Assembly (NCBI RefSeq): GCF_036323735.1
Contig: NC_086021.1
Span: 129,773,976-129,837,975, forward strand
Reading direction: 5' to 3'
Origin: Rattus norvegicus
Taxonomy: Eukaryota; Chordata; Mammalia; Rodentia; Muridae
DNA: 64,000 nucleotides
In this document: positions 22,992-35,524 of the stretch, piece after piece
Layout: each line of letters opens with the position of its first letter
Position numbering within the stretch: position 1 is the stretch's first letter
The notes under the pieces: generated by a model
What the model was told of the DNA's origin: nothing
Databases searched by the model: none
What the model saw: the letters and a program-made list of their open reading frames with translations, nothing else
Translations under genes and position numbers: made by a program

Positions 22992-23006
22992 TAGACATAT
23001 ATCTTT

Positions 23007-23555
23007 AAAACTGTTGTTAATCTCAGTGACCTCAGGAATTTATAAACCTTATTTACAAATATATTTTATTTATTAGACATATGTTGCTTTTTACTTAAAA
23101 TTTGTTTTAGGATAAACATTATCATATAAAAACCCATGTGAAATCCAAAATATCTTATAGACCTATAGTTGTCTCCTTAGTCTAAAGATGAGATAACGAG
23201 AGAGTTATTTCAATTTACATATGAGCATGTAGCAGCAAATTAAGATTACTTATGTATAGATTTTAACCTTTTTGTTACAAATTTTATGGTAGTTTTTTTT
23301 TTTTTTTGGCTTGGAATTTTGCAGGTTCTCTGTTCCATGCTGTACCCACTTCCCCAAGCAATGGTCTTATAGATCCTTAGAGAAAGATAGTTTACATTTG
23401 AATATCTATGACCTTTAAAGGAAGAACAACTTTATAATATATTAATATATATATTCATACACACACCAAGAAAGGAGGAAGAACGCAAAAAGTTAAACAT
23501 TTGTAATTATTTAGCATCTTAATTTCTATATAAATCTTTTCTCATTAAAAAAATT
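23007..23555. other. AT-rich intergenic sequence
   Basis: No gene. Contains a T-run near 23293-23308 and TA-rich repeats near 23440-23460. Confidence 0.5.
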
Positions 23556-23559
23556 TAAC

Positions 23560-24258
23560 TAGGTGAGCAGGCAGAGGACAACAGAGGCCCCACCCTCCAC
23601 CACACCTGGGCAGAGATGGCCCTGGCCCTCATTGGCTTTGTTACTCAGAAGGGCCACATGGAACCTCATCTGGACAGCATGGTAGAGCTGTCCCTGGTGC
23701 CATGGATGTGTGAGAGCTGGCAATGATGGAGTGGCAAGAACGCAGGAGAGCAGGCCCTGCCCCTCACCTGGGCTAAGCAAGAGAGCCAGCCCTGTTGGCA
23801 AGGGCCAGGAGAGTTGGTGGGCTGATCACATCAGCTACAACCCAGGCCAAGATCCAGGGCTTTGAGTTGACCCACCCCTACATCTAGTCTGTGTGTGAAC
23901 TGCTGGAGCTTGTGAAGTGATCTCCATGACACAAGAGCAGGTTATTTTAGAGGAGTCCCAGTGAGGACTCTGTATTGATGGTGTAGCAGAAACCAGAGGC
24001 TTCAAAACAGACCAGTGACTGGTTGCAAGCAACATTTCTTTGCAAGTAAAGGTGTCTGGGCAAAAGGGCATATCATATAACATGATTTACAGCTTCCACA
24101 GTAAGATTTGTTTTGTTATTTATTTGTCAATTTTTGTTCATTTTTTGTTTCCGTTTGTGAGGAAGGTTCCAGGGGTGGAGGGTGGATATAGAGGGAGGAG
24201 GAGATGAGTGAATATGAAATTCATAAAGAATCAATGAGGTAAAAAAAGACAAATTACA
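23560..24258 (+). mobile_element. Lx-type L1 3' UTR, plus strand
   Basis: G/C-rich block with repeated gagctgg/gccctgcc motifs (23560-23830), then the Lx 3' end (GGTTCCAGGGGTGGAGGGTG, GAGATGAGTGAATATGAAAT, CATAAAGAATCAATGA) and an A-rich tail. Old and diverged. Confidence 0.65.
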
Positions 24259-25394
24259 AAAAATTAAACAGCATGAAACATAACAGTCACTAATTTACCA
24301 TTTGTTGTAAGACATCTTTCCTAAGGGGCTGTTAGAGAATATCTGGAGTCTTTACTCAGAATACATAACTGCTTTCCCCCTGGTGTATGGGTTCCCTCCT
24401 TATACTTTTAGCTTTTAGTCTTATACCCTAGTTTCCCCAGAAAACCTTGAGCCTTCATGCAGTCAGGAGTTAATGGCATACAACCAGTTGGAAGGAGTGA
24501 CCAGATACTCAGATGAAGGTTCAAGGGATTGTGGGATGGAGTGACTGGGAGTGGGGGCAGTGATTGGATGTAAAGTGAATTTAAAAAAGAAAAGAACTAT
24601 TTCCCCAGAAATTTCACCATTCATTTTGGGTGGAGCCTCTCATATGAAATATTGTTCAAGAAAGTGACTAAGATTTGCTTACAGACGTTTTGATGGAGGC
24701 ATTTGCTCAGTTGAGGTTCCTCTTCTCAGATGACCTTAGGTCATGTCAAGTTGGCTAAAAACTTACCATCACCGTAAATTTTTTTCTTCTAGGGTTTAGT
24801 ACAAGACATCATGACAAACAGCAGGACTAGAAAGAAATACAAATGATACCCCATGTTTGTTGCATGAACAGCTTGGGCAGTAGAAGAGGACAGTACATGA
24901 GAGTCCTGGACTGCAGCCCAAAGGCTGAAATCAGGGCAAGGGAGGATCTTGAGTTGGGTCTTAAAGCATATGTGATACTGGAGCAGGAAGGGAAGCAGTA
25001 GGGTTAGGGGCCTGAGGCAGGATGAAGAGTGAAGTCTGGGTTAGTAGCGAGGACTCTGGGCTCAAACAGTATTGTCATTTGTTCTCTGGATGACTTCTGC
25101 AAATTCCTCCACCTCCTTGCATGAACTGAAAAGCTGCCATAATACTAAGTACCTGCCTAAAAATTCATGGATGGGGATAAGTGAGAAAACACAAGTAAAC
25201 TGAGGGGAAACAATACTGGAAATGAGAAAGAACAATCTAGCTTACATTAAAGCAGAGAAAAAAGTGATCATTATTACCACTGTTGTACTTAAAATGGCTA
25301 TTGAAATAATGTTCTGGAATGACCATTCATGTTTGTTATCTCCTTAATATTTGCTGTAATTTAAGGTTTCCAATAAACTTTTTAAAAATTATGT
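24259..25394. other. Intergenic, one MER-type fragment at about 24694-24765
   Basis: The fragment (TGAGGTTCCTCTTCTCAGAT, then TCATGTCAAGTTGGCTAAAA) is the end of the same rodent repeat seen at 58050-58448. The rest is unrecognised. Confidence 0.45.
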
Positions 25395-25540
25395 GGTGGG
25401 TGTAGGGATTTGTGTGTGTCTGAAGACAACTTGTGGAGGTGTGTTGTTTCTTTAAGCTAGGTGAGTCATAGGGATTGAACTCAGGTCTTCGGGCCCAGGA
25501 TAAAGAACATTTATCAACTGAGTCAACTTCTCCAATAACC
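25395..25540 (-). mobile_element. B3 SINE, minus strand
   Basis: Reverse B3 features: CTGAAGACAACTTGTGGAGG and GGATTGAACTCAGGTCTTCG, followed by ATCAACTGAGTCAACTTCTC. Confidence 0.65.
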
Positions 25541-26291
25541 TTACAGGAATAGGTGGTGACGTCACTTCCATTTTACAGACGTGGAGATTGAGGCTCAAGG
25601 AAGTTCAGTAGTCTCCTCACAGTCATTAGGGCATTCTGCCCACAGTGCTTCATAATTCAAATCTTTGCATTTGTGTTTTAATAGTAAAACAATAAATGGA
25701 AGAAACCCATGGGCTCAAGCTCTGAAATTCTTCAGAGCAGATAGTTTGGTTAAGGAGTACATCCTGATAACTTGTTTTTCAAACAGAGGTAGATTTTTAT
25801 CAATGGGATGCAGTTAGAAAACATAGTGAGAAGGCCAGGAGTTGGTCAATTAAAAACAATATTCTTAGACTTTGTCCCCTTACAGTAGTCATGCAAATGA
25901 TTAGTCAACTCCAAATCAATAAAGAACTGATTATAATTAAATAAGGAATGCTTGAAGTCAGGCTTTTAGAATCAGAACTTAACTCAAAGTTTCTCAAGAA
26001 GAGTAACTCCTGGGAACAAAGATATCACCCTCCCATAAGATGGTACAGAAGGTCGTTGACGTTGGATCTCTAGACCTGATGAATAGGCTCACAGTCCTGC
26101 CTTGTAAGGCCTCATCCTTCCCTATCACAAGCAAGAGACAGGAAAGAAGATGAGGCTCAGCACCACAGAGACAGTAGCTCCTCAGGAGTTGCTGTATTCC
26201 CATTCAGCTTTCTGTGCTCAGAAAACAATGAGTTGTTCTTCTCTGGGGAGATGGTGGTTTGAAACAAGGTAAAAAAAAAAAAACAGGGGCG

Positions 26292-26405
26292 GCCGTCTAT
26301 AACCCAGACTGACTTGAGATGCTCTCTGTAGACCAGACCTCAAACTCTGGTGATCTTCCTGCTTCTACCTCTTCAGTGCTGAGATTGCTTGTGTGAGCCA
26401 CCATA
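26292..26405 (-). mobile_element. B1 SINE, minus strand
   Basis: After an A-run (26271-26283) the sequence shows CAGACCTCAAACTCTGGTGA, CTTCTACCTCTTCAGTGCTG and GTGTGAGCCACCATA, the reverse B1 order. Confidence 0.6.
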
Positions 26406-26604
26406 CTTTGCTGGAGAAATGCATCTCCAGATGCTTCCCTTTGCATTCCATTCCATGTCTCCTTTTCTTCTCCACAAGCTTTTTTGGAAGCTCCCAGTGA
26501 GAGCACAGGAGGGACCCCATGTCTAGCATTCCCACAAGGCCAGATCAAGAAAGTGCTGTCAGGGTGACAGAACCCCAGAAGCAAGCAGGGCAAAAAGAAA
26601 GAAG

Positions 26605-26710
26605 ATGAACAGTTTTATTGTTGTGACAGAGAGGGGAGCTCCAGTTTTCACTGTGTTGCTCAGACCTGCCTTGAACTCTCCTGGGTTCTACTATGCCCAG
26701 CAGGTATAAG
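26605..26710 (-). mobile_element. Old B1-like SINE, minus strand
   Basis: Reverse B1-like: TGTGTTGCTCAGACCTGCCT, TGAACTCTCCTGGGTTCTAC. Diverged. Confidence 0.5.
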
Positions 26711-27670
26711 TCCAGGCTTTTGGAAAATCAGGGGTATGTATGGGAGGTGAGGGTGGGAGAGATGGATACATGCTGTCTTCACTAAGTGAGTTGCGTGACA
26801 GTTTTACTCTGGGCCTGAGTGAGTGACATCCCTGTGATGGTATCAGGCATCTTCAGCTTGATGGCCTGTGTTAATCCAGACAGTGAGATTGGTATCATCA
26901 AGAACATGTACAAGGCTCATTTTGTTGTATCTCGGTTCCATACCCATTGATAACAGTCATTTTGGGTGGTGCTGATGTAACTGGAACATCATCATCTTGG
27001 AATCTAGAAGATTCCTTAACTTGTTTTCTTCTACAGATGACTAAGTTTCATATCGTAATCTAGTTAACAGTTGCTTGGCCAAAGATAAGAAAGTTGGGCT
27101 GTTCAGTTGGCTGGTTCTTTCTCTTTCCTTTACATATCATTCTTCCATTTTAAATAAATGTTCTGGATTTTCTCCACAGGTTGCAAGATGACATGACACT
27201 ACCATTGCATTAAGGGGAGGCCTCAAAGTCTTCTGTCCTTCTCATCATTCATTATCTGGAAAGCAGTTGCCTAAGTTCCTGGGGTAGAGCATCCAAGGAG
27301 GCACCCAGAGGCTCCAGTGATGGACTTGTGGCTGGTTAACCTGTGTGTTTTTCCTCTTACTGGGGCTGTCTGTTTAACAAATGATGGGCAGCTTCATGGA
27401 AGGGGCTGTGACTTCTCTGGAGTTTAAGCAGGGGCAGGGATGAAGTCATGTGTATGTGACTGGGCAGTATCCCAGGACCACTCTCAGGGGGCCATGTGCT
27501 TGGTTGAATGCTCTCTTAATTCTGTCTTAGAATACTCTCTATATTCAGACACGATGCCCTGTTTTTATTGTATATACTTGGATTTGTAGACTATGTAACT
27601 ACTCCTGGAGAGGAACTCGTCTTTTGTGGAAATGAATCTTAGCATATAAGAATAATAAGAAACAAACACC
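26711..27670. other. Intergenic, no gene recognised
   Basis: Mixed-composition sequence without a recognised repeat or exon signature. Confidence 0.45.
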
Positions 27671-27674
27671 AAGG

Positions 27675-27840
27675 GGCTGGAGAGATGGGTCAGCAGTTAA
27701 GAGCATTTACTCTTCCAGAAGACCTGAGTGCAGTTTTCAGTGTCCACACTGGGAGTCTCACAACTGCCTGTAACTTTAGCTCTAGGGCATCCAGTGACAA
27801 TTTCTGCTCTTCAAGAATACATGGGTGCATGTATATCCTG
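27675..27840 (+). mobile_element. B2 SINE, plus strand
   Basis: Classic B2 head GGGGCTGGAGAGATGGGTCA, then AAGAGCATTTACTCTTCCAG. Followed by (ATCC)n, CA and A-rich tails (27841-27960). Confidence 0.85.
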
Positions 27841-28204
27841 ACATCTATCCATCCATCCATCCACCCACCCAATTATCCACTCATACATCCACCCAATCAC
27901 ACACACACACACAAAAAAAAAAATCCAAAATCCCCCAACCAAACAACAAAAAGAAAAGAAATAAGAACAACAAACCCTGGAGTGGATATACAGGTACTTT
28001 GCATCATTCTGAGACGTAGGTCTGTTAAATGTGGGTTTGAGTTCCTAAGTAGCTTTGAATTTAAACTGAAGTGAAAGCAGTCCACACTGAACACCGTGCT
28101 TATTTCTTACATGGACTAACTCAGTTAGACTCACAGAGAGTATAAAATGAACACAACAGTCTCCTTTCTTCTCTTTTCAGTCCTCTCACCTCCCCTAACC
28201 TTTT

Positions 28205-28400
28205 CACCTGTCTTTCCCTCCCTTCCTCTCCTCTTTTCCCCATTTTCCTTCCTTCCTTACCCTTCCCCTTTTTTCCCATTCCCTACTTTCCCCTCTCCTT
28301 CTTTTCCTTCCCTCCCTCATTCCTTTCTCTCTGCTCCTCTTTCCCCTCCCAGTTCTCCTCCTTCCTTCTTTCTCTTTCTCTTTTCCCCTCCTCCCCTTTC
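28205..28400 (+). repeat. Polypyrimidine tract (CT-rich)
   Basis: Nearly pure C/T over about 200 bp with CCTTCC-type units. The Ser/Pro/Phe open frame is a composition artefact. A shorter tract is at 29440-29515. Confidence 0.9.
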
Positions 28401-29435
28401 TTAGGCCTGTTTTTCTTCTGATAACGACTCACTAGGGTGCCTAGGATGAACTCAAACTCCTGGACCCAAGTGAGCCTCCCCCATCCACCTCTCAGGCAGC
28501 CTGATTCAGTTTATTTATAGCCAAATACCCATTTAATTCAGTGTATTTCCATCATTTTAACTATGCATCTCTTTGTAGCCCTATTTTGCCATCTGTGCAG
28601 TCTGCTGCTGTTTGAGACAACAGACATGGAAGGTCTACCCAGGAGCATTCAGATCTTTGAGTATTGACTGGATTCCCTATTTGTTTTCACAGGCCTCTTA
28701 CCGGAGGCCAAGACCTTTTCCTGTGAAGATCATAACTCTTACCTTCAATGTCTAAGGCAGTGCCAAGCATGATAATTATAAACTTTAATTTCTAGTCAAG
28801 ATAGAAAAACAGAGGCCAGCTTTATCCTCCTTCCTTAAGCAAGCTGAATACCAGGCTGTGATCCTGAAAGCCATGTTTTTCAGCTATTGTGCAATAGGTT
28901 GTATAAGATTGAAACCCGTCAGAAGGCCATGAGGACATGAGAATGGAACCTTCCTGGTTTGAATTCATGTCCTTAAGGAAGGGGTCACAGAGCTCTCTGG
29001 CTCTTTGTTGACTATGTGAGTATATAAGAGAAAAGAAAATAAGCCTGCAACCTAGAAGTAAGCCCTCATTAGATCTCACCCATGGTGCACCACTCAGTGA
29101 TCTCAAAAACCATTGTCTTCCACAAAGACTCCAGGCAGCATGTAGGACATTGGAAAGAGATGCACAGAGATGAGGTCAACATTTGCAACTGGGGCACTGA
29201 TTCATTGCTCACAGACCGGACTAGCTTTTTAACTCAGTCGTCCAAAGGAGGCCAGGATCTCCTATCAGGAGGAGATCTCCGGGATGAGAAAGGAATCCAA
29301 GAGACTCAAGATTAATTCACCAATCAGGGTAGCCGGTTTCCATATCCTCTATCTTCACCCAGCTCCCTCACTCCACTATACCTATTCTTCCTTTATTTAA
29401 CAACCAGTGCCAAGACACCTCTGCTCTGTGTTGTT
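28401..29435. other. Intergenic with a B1-like fragment near 28430-28500
   Basis: The fragment (GATGAACTCAAACTCCTGGA) is reverse B1-like. The segment 28820-29060 has a CTGCAACCTAGAAGTAAGCC block seen in old dispersed repeats, but I cannot assign a family. No gene. Confidence 0.4.
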
Positions 29436-29550
29436 GTTGATGTTGATCTTCTTCTATCCTCTTCCTTCTCCTCCTCATCCTCCTCCCTCCCCCTCCTCTT
29501 CCTCTTCTCTTTTGAATTTCTTCATTCTTCTTTTCCTAAGAACTTAGAGA

Positions 29551-29683
29551 AGGGGGAGGGGTTGGGGGATGTTGGCCTGGAAACCGGGAAAGGGAATAAC
29601 AATCGAAATGTAAATAAGAAATACCCAAGTTAATAAAGATGGAAACAAAACAAAACAAAACAGAAAAACAAACAAACAAACAA
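29551..29683 (+). mobile_element. Very short L1 3' end
   Basis: Last about 80 bp of L1 3' UTR and an AAAC-rich tail, flanked by the 13-bp duplication AAGAACTTAGAGA at 29538-29550 and 29684-29696. Confidence 0.92.
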
Positions 29684-30404
29684 AAGAACTTAGAGATGCT
29701 AGCTGTGTAGGGTCTCTGTGGCTCCGCCTCCTGAGAGGTCGGGTTGACCCTGTGCATCTGATGATTGCAGACTTTCCCTTTTTCTTTTCAGTCTACATTT
29801 AGCCAAATCCCTCATAGGCCTCTCCTTTCTCCTGAACCTCCAGTTTTCCTGTTAGTGTCCCCACCTCTGTTTTCTCCACATCACCCCAACACTAATCATG
29901 AGATATAATCTGTTTCTCTTTTCCTTTAAACTCGTACTCATAGTATCCAGTATATCACCACATATGGTATTATCAGTCTTCCTTTATTTCCTAAAATGAT
30001 TGATTCTTAAGGGCTAATTGATTTTTAATTTGTTATCAATCTATTTTCACAGCTCTGTCCTTGGAGAGAGACTATTATTTCAGGATAGCATGATACTCTG
30101 AGGGAAGTATTAAGGATAAATCCTGGTGCCCCCAACAACCATATACCAGAGGAATGACACCCAAGTCTTACTAAAATCTTGTTCCTCCTAGACACTGCAA
30201 ACACTTCCATTGAAAAAAGAAAGGTGACTTAAAAACTCAAAATTAAAAAAAAACAAAACCCTCAAACCAATCAGTTTGCAAATTCCAATTTAAAAACATA
30301 AGTAGCACAAGGAAACAGGAGAACTTATCTTCTTCCAAAGCTATAAAATGCAGTAATGGCCACAATAAAAGTGATTTAAATGAAATCCCATACAAAGAAT
30401 TCTA

Positions 30405-30437
30405 CACTTGATCTTAGTCGAAAGGCTGAGAAGCGAT
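30405..30437 (-). pseudogene. U2 snRNA 5' fragment (33 nt), retro-inserted
   Basis: The minus strand matches U2 snRNA nucleotides 1-33 with three mismatches (starts ATCGCTTCTC, ends AAGATCAAGTG). Bounded by a perfect 12-bp duplication CAAAGAATTCTA at 30393-30404 and 30438-30449, and lacks an A-tail. Confidence 0.85.
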
Positions 30438-30476
30438 CAAAGAATTCTAAAGAATGATTATAAATATGTTCAAAAT

Positions 30477-30905
30477 ATAACAATAGACTTATAAGAACCC
30501 CGTTGAAGGAATTAGGGAAAGGACTGAAAGAGCTTGAAGGGGCTCGAGACCCCATATGAACAACAATGCTAACCAACCAGAGCTTCCAGGGACTAAGCCA
30601 CTACCTAAAGACTATACATGGACTGACCCTGGACTCTGACCTCATAGGTAGCAATGAATATCCTAGTAAGAGCACCAGTTGAAGGGGAAGTCCTTGGTCT
30701 TGCCAAGGCTGAACCCCCAGTGAATGTGATTGTTGGGGGGAGGGCGGTAATGGGAGAGGATGGGGAGGGGAACATCCATATAGAAGGGGTTAGGGGGATG
30801 TTGGCCTGGAAACCGGGAAAGGGAATAACAATTGAAATGTAAATAAGAAATACCCAAGTTAATAAAGATGGAGAAAAAAATAAAAGTAAAAAAAAAATTA
30901 AAAAA
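30477..30905 (+). mobile_element. 5'-truncated L1 3' UTR, plus strand
   Basis: Starts in AACCCCGTTGAAGGAATTAG and ends with GAAATGTAAATAAG and an A-rich tail. Flanked by the duplication TAAATATGTTC near 30464 and 30907. It lies inside older L1-derived sequence. Confidence 0.9.
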
Positions 30906-31620
30906 ATAAATATGTTCGAAGAAATAAAGGAGGACACAAATAAGCTCCTGAATAAATTCCCAAGAGAACAAAAACCAGTAAATTAAATAAGGAAGGCAAC
31001 ACAGGATGTGAAAATGAAACAATAAAGAAATAGAAACACTGAATAGAAACCGAAGTGAAATGGTAGAATTGAAAAATTCACTCTATCAAATAAAAGGCTC
31101 ACAGGGCAGCCTCAGAGGTAGAGTGGGCCAGGAGGAACACAGACTATCAGGCCTTGGGGACAAGGTAGAGGAATTGGAGCTTTCAGTCGGGGACAACGAC
31201 AAGTTAATAAAAAAAATACTAATCGAAGAGATAAGATCTCTGGATACTATGAGAGGAACTTGAAGCTTTACTTATAGGCCTGGACAAAGGAGAAGGATTC
31301 CGTGACAAAGGCATGGGAAGCATTTTCAGTAAAATCTTCTCCCAAAGTTACAAAATGCAGTAATGGCCCCAATGAGAATGACTTAAATGAAACCCCAGAC
31401 AAAGAATTCTAAAGGATGATTAACAATACACTCAAAGAAATAGAGGATACAAATTAGCTCTTAAATGGATTCCCAAGAGAACAAAGCAGCTGCATTGAAT
31501 AAAGAGGTCAATAAACGATGTGGAAATGAAACAGTAAAGAAAAGCAATATTGAATAGAAATCAAAATGAAATGCAGAAATCGCAAAAAATGTCTAAAGTC
31601 TAGGGAAAGAGATGCCCATC

Positions 31621-32150
31621 GAGACCCAGAAGGTGTACAGAACAGCAAACAGGCAGGGCCAGTAAAGAAGTTTCCCAGGTCTTCTTCATAGTTAAAACAC
31701 TAAAGGCACAAAATGAATAAAGCACATTGAAAAATACGAGAAAGAGACACCAAGTCACACATAAAATCAGGCCCACTAGATAGCAGCTGATCCCCTTACC
31801 AAGTCCTCTCATAACTGAAGGAGAAAGAAAACCTTTCCATGACAAAAAGAAGCTAAAGAAATTGATAACCACTAAATCAGGGTCTGCAGAAGGCACTGAA
31901 GAGAAAAATAACTGCACTCAAAGGCTTTGAGAAAGAGTAAAGGATGCTGTCACTGTAGTGAAGCAAAGGAGGACTAAGTCAATTCCAAACACTGCAAGGT
32001 CAACCAAGCAGCACCCTCCACACTCCTTAACTCCTTATTATCTATCTCAGCATCTCTTAATCTGTTTCTCAGCAGTGCCCTTCACTCTTCGGCTTGGCCC
32101 CTTTTTAGCCAAGTGTTACCAGCTTTCTTGACACATCTGCCTTGTCTTAG
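31621..32150. other. Unassigned A-rich sequence
   Basis: A-rich, possibly further old L1 leader. No gene signature. Confidence 0.4.
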
Positions 32151-33290
32151 TTGTGGGGAGCAGATGAAGTCCTAAGTGAATGTGTATTGTTGGCATGATC
32201 ATGGCTATGGCAAGAACCCCAATGGCTCAGGCCATGGGAATAGCAAAGCCCTCCCAGGGCCAGGCTCAGGGTCAGGCACAGCCATTCACTGGTCCACATG
32301 TTAATGTTAACAGTGTACAGAAAGCATCAACCTACCCCAGTGTTTTCCTTCCAAGTGTTTAGAGCCGGAGATTGCTGCTCTATAAAGAGCTGCCCGCCCC
32401 CCCAAGACTATGTAACCCCTCCTCTTTGTTCTGTATGTAACAAACACACTGAGCTTCTGGGTTGAGTAGTAGGTGCCCTCTATCAAAGGTAGCACAGCCT
32501 ACCCGATCCCAGCTTTTCTGGATATGTGCCTGTCATGTCTTCACCACCATGTCTGCCCCTAACTGTTTTCTAGGATCCTGTAGTTCAGAATGCCACACTT
32601 AGTGATTCCTAAATTTCTGAATAACAGAGACATTGTCTTTGTGTCCTCAGAAACCAAGGCAGTTGCCAGGGTGACAGTAAGTGCTTACAAGTGTTTGTTT
32701 TAAATCAAATGGATTTAAAAGGAATTCCAATCAGCTATTTGGCATAGAGTCATGTTTAGTCCTACTTTTTACTGTTTTCTAGGAGACATATTCCAGTGCA
32801 AAACTACTGACTCTTGTTCACATGTCACTCGTTACCTAGTCCAGTGGTGGGTAGTGCTTCTGCAGTTATACATGTTTGTCCTGGGCTGCTCGGCCTGCTT
32901 ATGCCTTTCTTTGCCTGAGCTAGGTGTTTTCTACTTCATGGGTCCTTGTTTCCAAGTAACATATGTGGCGGCTACCAGCAGCCAAGAATACTGGGGACTT
33001 CCTGGTAGCTTGCTTCTGTACTAGAATGAGTTTCACTCTATTGTTAGGAGCTTCAGGGAAATGGAAACTTGTAGATTAGAAGTTTTTGAGAAGTCGAAAC
33101 TTACGCCATTGGTTTCTGATGTGATGTATGTTATTGTTACCGTGACAACCAGTTTGTGTTGTGTGATTTTTCTGCGTATAAGCAAGTGCTTTTGCTTTAT
33201 TAAATGAGACTTGACCAGATTGCTGTCTTGTCTCCATTTCTTGCGACTCTTATCCCATCCATTCCCACTCCCCTCTCCAGGGAGTTAAAA
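32151..33290 (+). mobile_element. LTR-like sequence (probably ERVK-type, family not assigned)
   Basis: A start resembling an LTR (TGTGGGGAGC at 32154), a TATA-like CTCTATAAAGAGC near 32379, and a U5-like end with ATTAAATGAGACTTGACCAG and TGTCTTGTCTCCATTTCTTG (33200-33242). Could be one broken element or two LTR pieces. No coding capacity. Confidence 0.4.
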
Positions 33291-33437
33291 TCTTCAGCAG
33301 AGTTAGTTGAGGATGTAGGCCAGTGAAAGAGTACTTATCTAGCAGGTATGAGGTCCTGGGTTGAAAATTCCTACACAATTCTTAGGCCTGCAAATTAGTC
33401 AGAAATCTGTAAATATTAACTTGAGAGTTGCACTCTT

Positions 33438-33540
33438 TTTTTTTTTTCTTTTCTTTTTTTCCCTAGAGCTGAGGACCGAACCCAGGGCCTTCTGTTTGCT
33501 AGGCAAGCGCTCTACCACTGAGCTAAATCCCCAACCCCTG
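33438..33540 (-). mobile_element. ID SINE, minus strand
   Basis: T/C-rich tail, then GAGGACCGAACCCAGGGCCT and GCTCTACCACTGAGCTAAAT. Perfect 15-bp target-site duplication GAGAGTTGCACTCTT at 33423-33437 and 33541-33555. Confidence 0.95.
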
Positions 33541-35524
33541 GAGAGTTGCACTCTTAAACTGAGAGCAAGGGCAGACCCAGTGAAGGAGGGCCTGAGGCAT
33601 AAAACTAATCAGTATCTGGAGACCTTGCCTCTGACTCCTGCATTCTTGGTCTTCAACAGAATCTACAAAGGAGCATAAGCTGCGGTAAGTGAGGCCCCTG
33701 GAGGAGGGCAGAAGTCACATTTATCAGATTTCTTAATATGCAGGTGAAATTCAGGTAACCTGTCCTATAGAGGAAGGCATAATTTACACAATAAACATTG
33801 ATTAGATACGTTTAATTTTACATTTTAGTTGTGTGTGTTGTGCATGTGAGTGTAGACGTGACGTACACACATTCCGAGGCCAGAGAAGAATGCAGAGTGC
33901 TCTACTGTGTTACTCTTTGCTTTATTTCCCTGAGAGAGTTTTTCAGGAACCTGGCCACTAATGAACCCTTCCTGTCTCTGTCCTCTTCAGTTCTTGGATT
34001 ACAGGCCATAGTTTGTGCATTTTTCCTGAATATTGCCACTGAAGATTTGAACCAAGGTCCTCATACTTGCACGGCAAGCACACTTATCCACTCCGGACTC
34101 ACCACACACCAGAGGATAAGAAACACAACCAACCAAAATCCAAGAATCTTCTACCTCAGTGAAATTTCTTAGACTGTAGTGGTGTGGGGCAGGCAGTGCT
34201 GTTTCTTATAGGTTGAATGGTAAGTTGCTGACTTGGCCTTGCTCACCCCCAAGAAGAAGTAGAATGCCTAGTGGCCCTGTTTGGATTTCAGAGGCAGCGC
34301 ATTCCTCACTTGGGTGTGTTACTCCAGCACATGCACCAAGAGTCTCAGAAAGCTGTTAGTTTTGAATAGGGTCTGGAATATCAGGAGGCTCTTCTATAGG
34401 TCCAGGCTCCTGTGCAAACTGCTAGACAAATTGTACCATATGATTTATTAGGCCCTTGGGATTTTAGAGCAAAACCCTACTGTCATTTGCAGACCGTTGG
34501 TCCCCATTTGAGAAGCTACTCTCAGCCTGCTATTGTGCCTTATGTAGTGGAAATTGAACATTTGACAGTGGGCCATAAAGTTCATGAGCTGTCAATCATG
34601 ATCTAGGTATTAACCTGATCCATCAAACCACAAAGTTGGGCAAGCACAGCAGCAGTACACTATGTATGTGATAGGGTTTAAGCAGGTTCTTGGGGCACCA
34701 TGAAGTTGCATGAAGAAGTTGACAAAGCCTATGTACTACTCTTAATGACTTCTGTCTCCTAACATGCATCTTAGGCCTTCTTGGATGTGCTCTATGACTG
34801 ACCAAGAAACAGAAGAGTAAGGCTTACTTTACAGATTGTTCGAATGCTGTGCAGGGTCCACTCAGTAGTAGAAACCTTGGAGCAGACATGAAGGACACCG
34901 GGGAAGGGAAATTTTCACAGTGGGCAGAACTTTGGGGAGTACACGTGGTCATGATCATGCATTTTTTTTCTTGGCCTAAAAATGACCAGATCTGGTATTA
35001 TATACTGACACATGGACTGTATGTAGCTAATGAATGGGAAGGATAGACTGGGACTTGGAAATATGATTGGAAAAATCGGTGTGAAAGACATTTGGGGAAG
35101 GATCATGTGGGTAATCACTTCAGATGGGCAAAGGATATGAAGATAGTTTTGTGCCCTATAAATGCTCACTGAAAGGTGACTTCAGAGGAGGAGTTTAATA
35201 ATCAAGTGGATTGAATGACCTACTCTGTGGGTAGTCAGTTTCTTTTCGTGGCCATCCCTGTCTGATGCCCAAGTGGCCGGGGTGTCAGGGAAGTTATCTA
35301 TTGGCTAAATAACATTGACTTTTATTCATCAAGCTTGGCCTTGTTGTGGTGCATGCTGAGTGCCAAATCTGCCAACAGCAGAGATTAGCAACAAGCTTTT
35401 GATATGGTATTCTCCCTGGGGTGACCAGCCAGTTACCTGGGGGCAGGTTGACAACACTGGTGGTAGAAAGGCAGCATTTTCCTCGTACTGAAATAGGAAC
35501 TTATGCTTACTTATTTCCTTTCCC

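Larger units (their letters stand above)
30190..31620 (+). mobile_element. Old L1-derived region with ORF1 coiled-coil remnant and a duplicated module
   Basis: At 31060-31263 the translation has the leucine/glutamate heptad pattern of L1 ORF1 (RLSGLGDKVEELELSV). A module around AAAATGCAGTAATGGCC occurs at 30345 and again at 31354, followed by matching downstream sequence, so about 300-600 bp are present twice. The first copy carries the U2 fragment and a young L1. Confidence 0.6.

Noticed and set aside
23560..24083. Possible processed pseudogene
   Set aside because: The G/C-rich block followed by a 3' end with CATAAAGAATCAATGA fits an Lx-type L1 3' UTR better.
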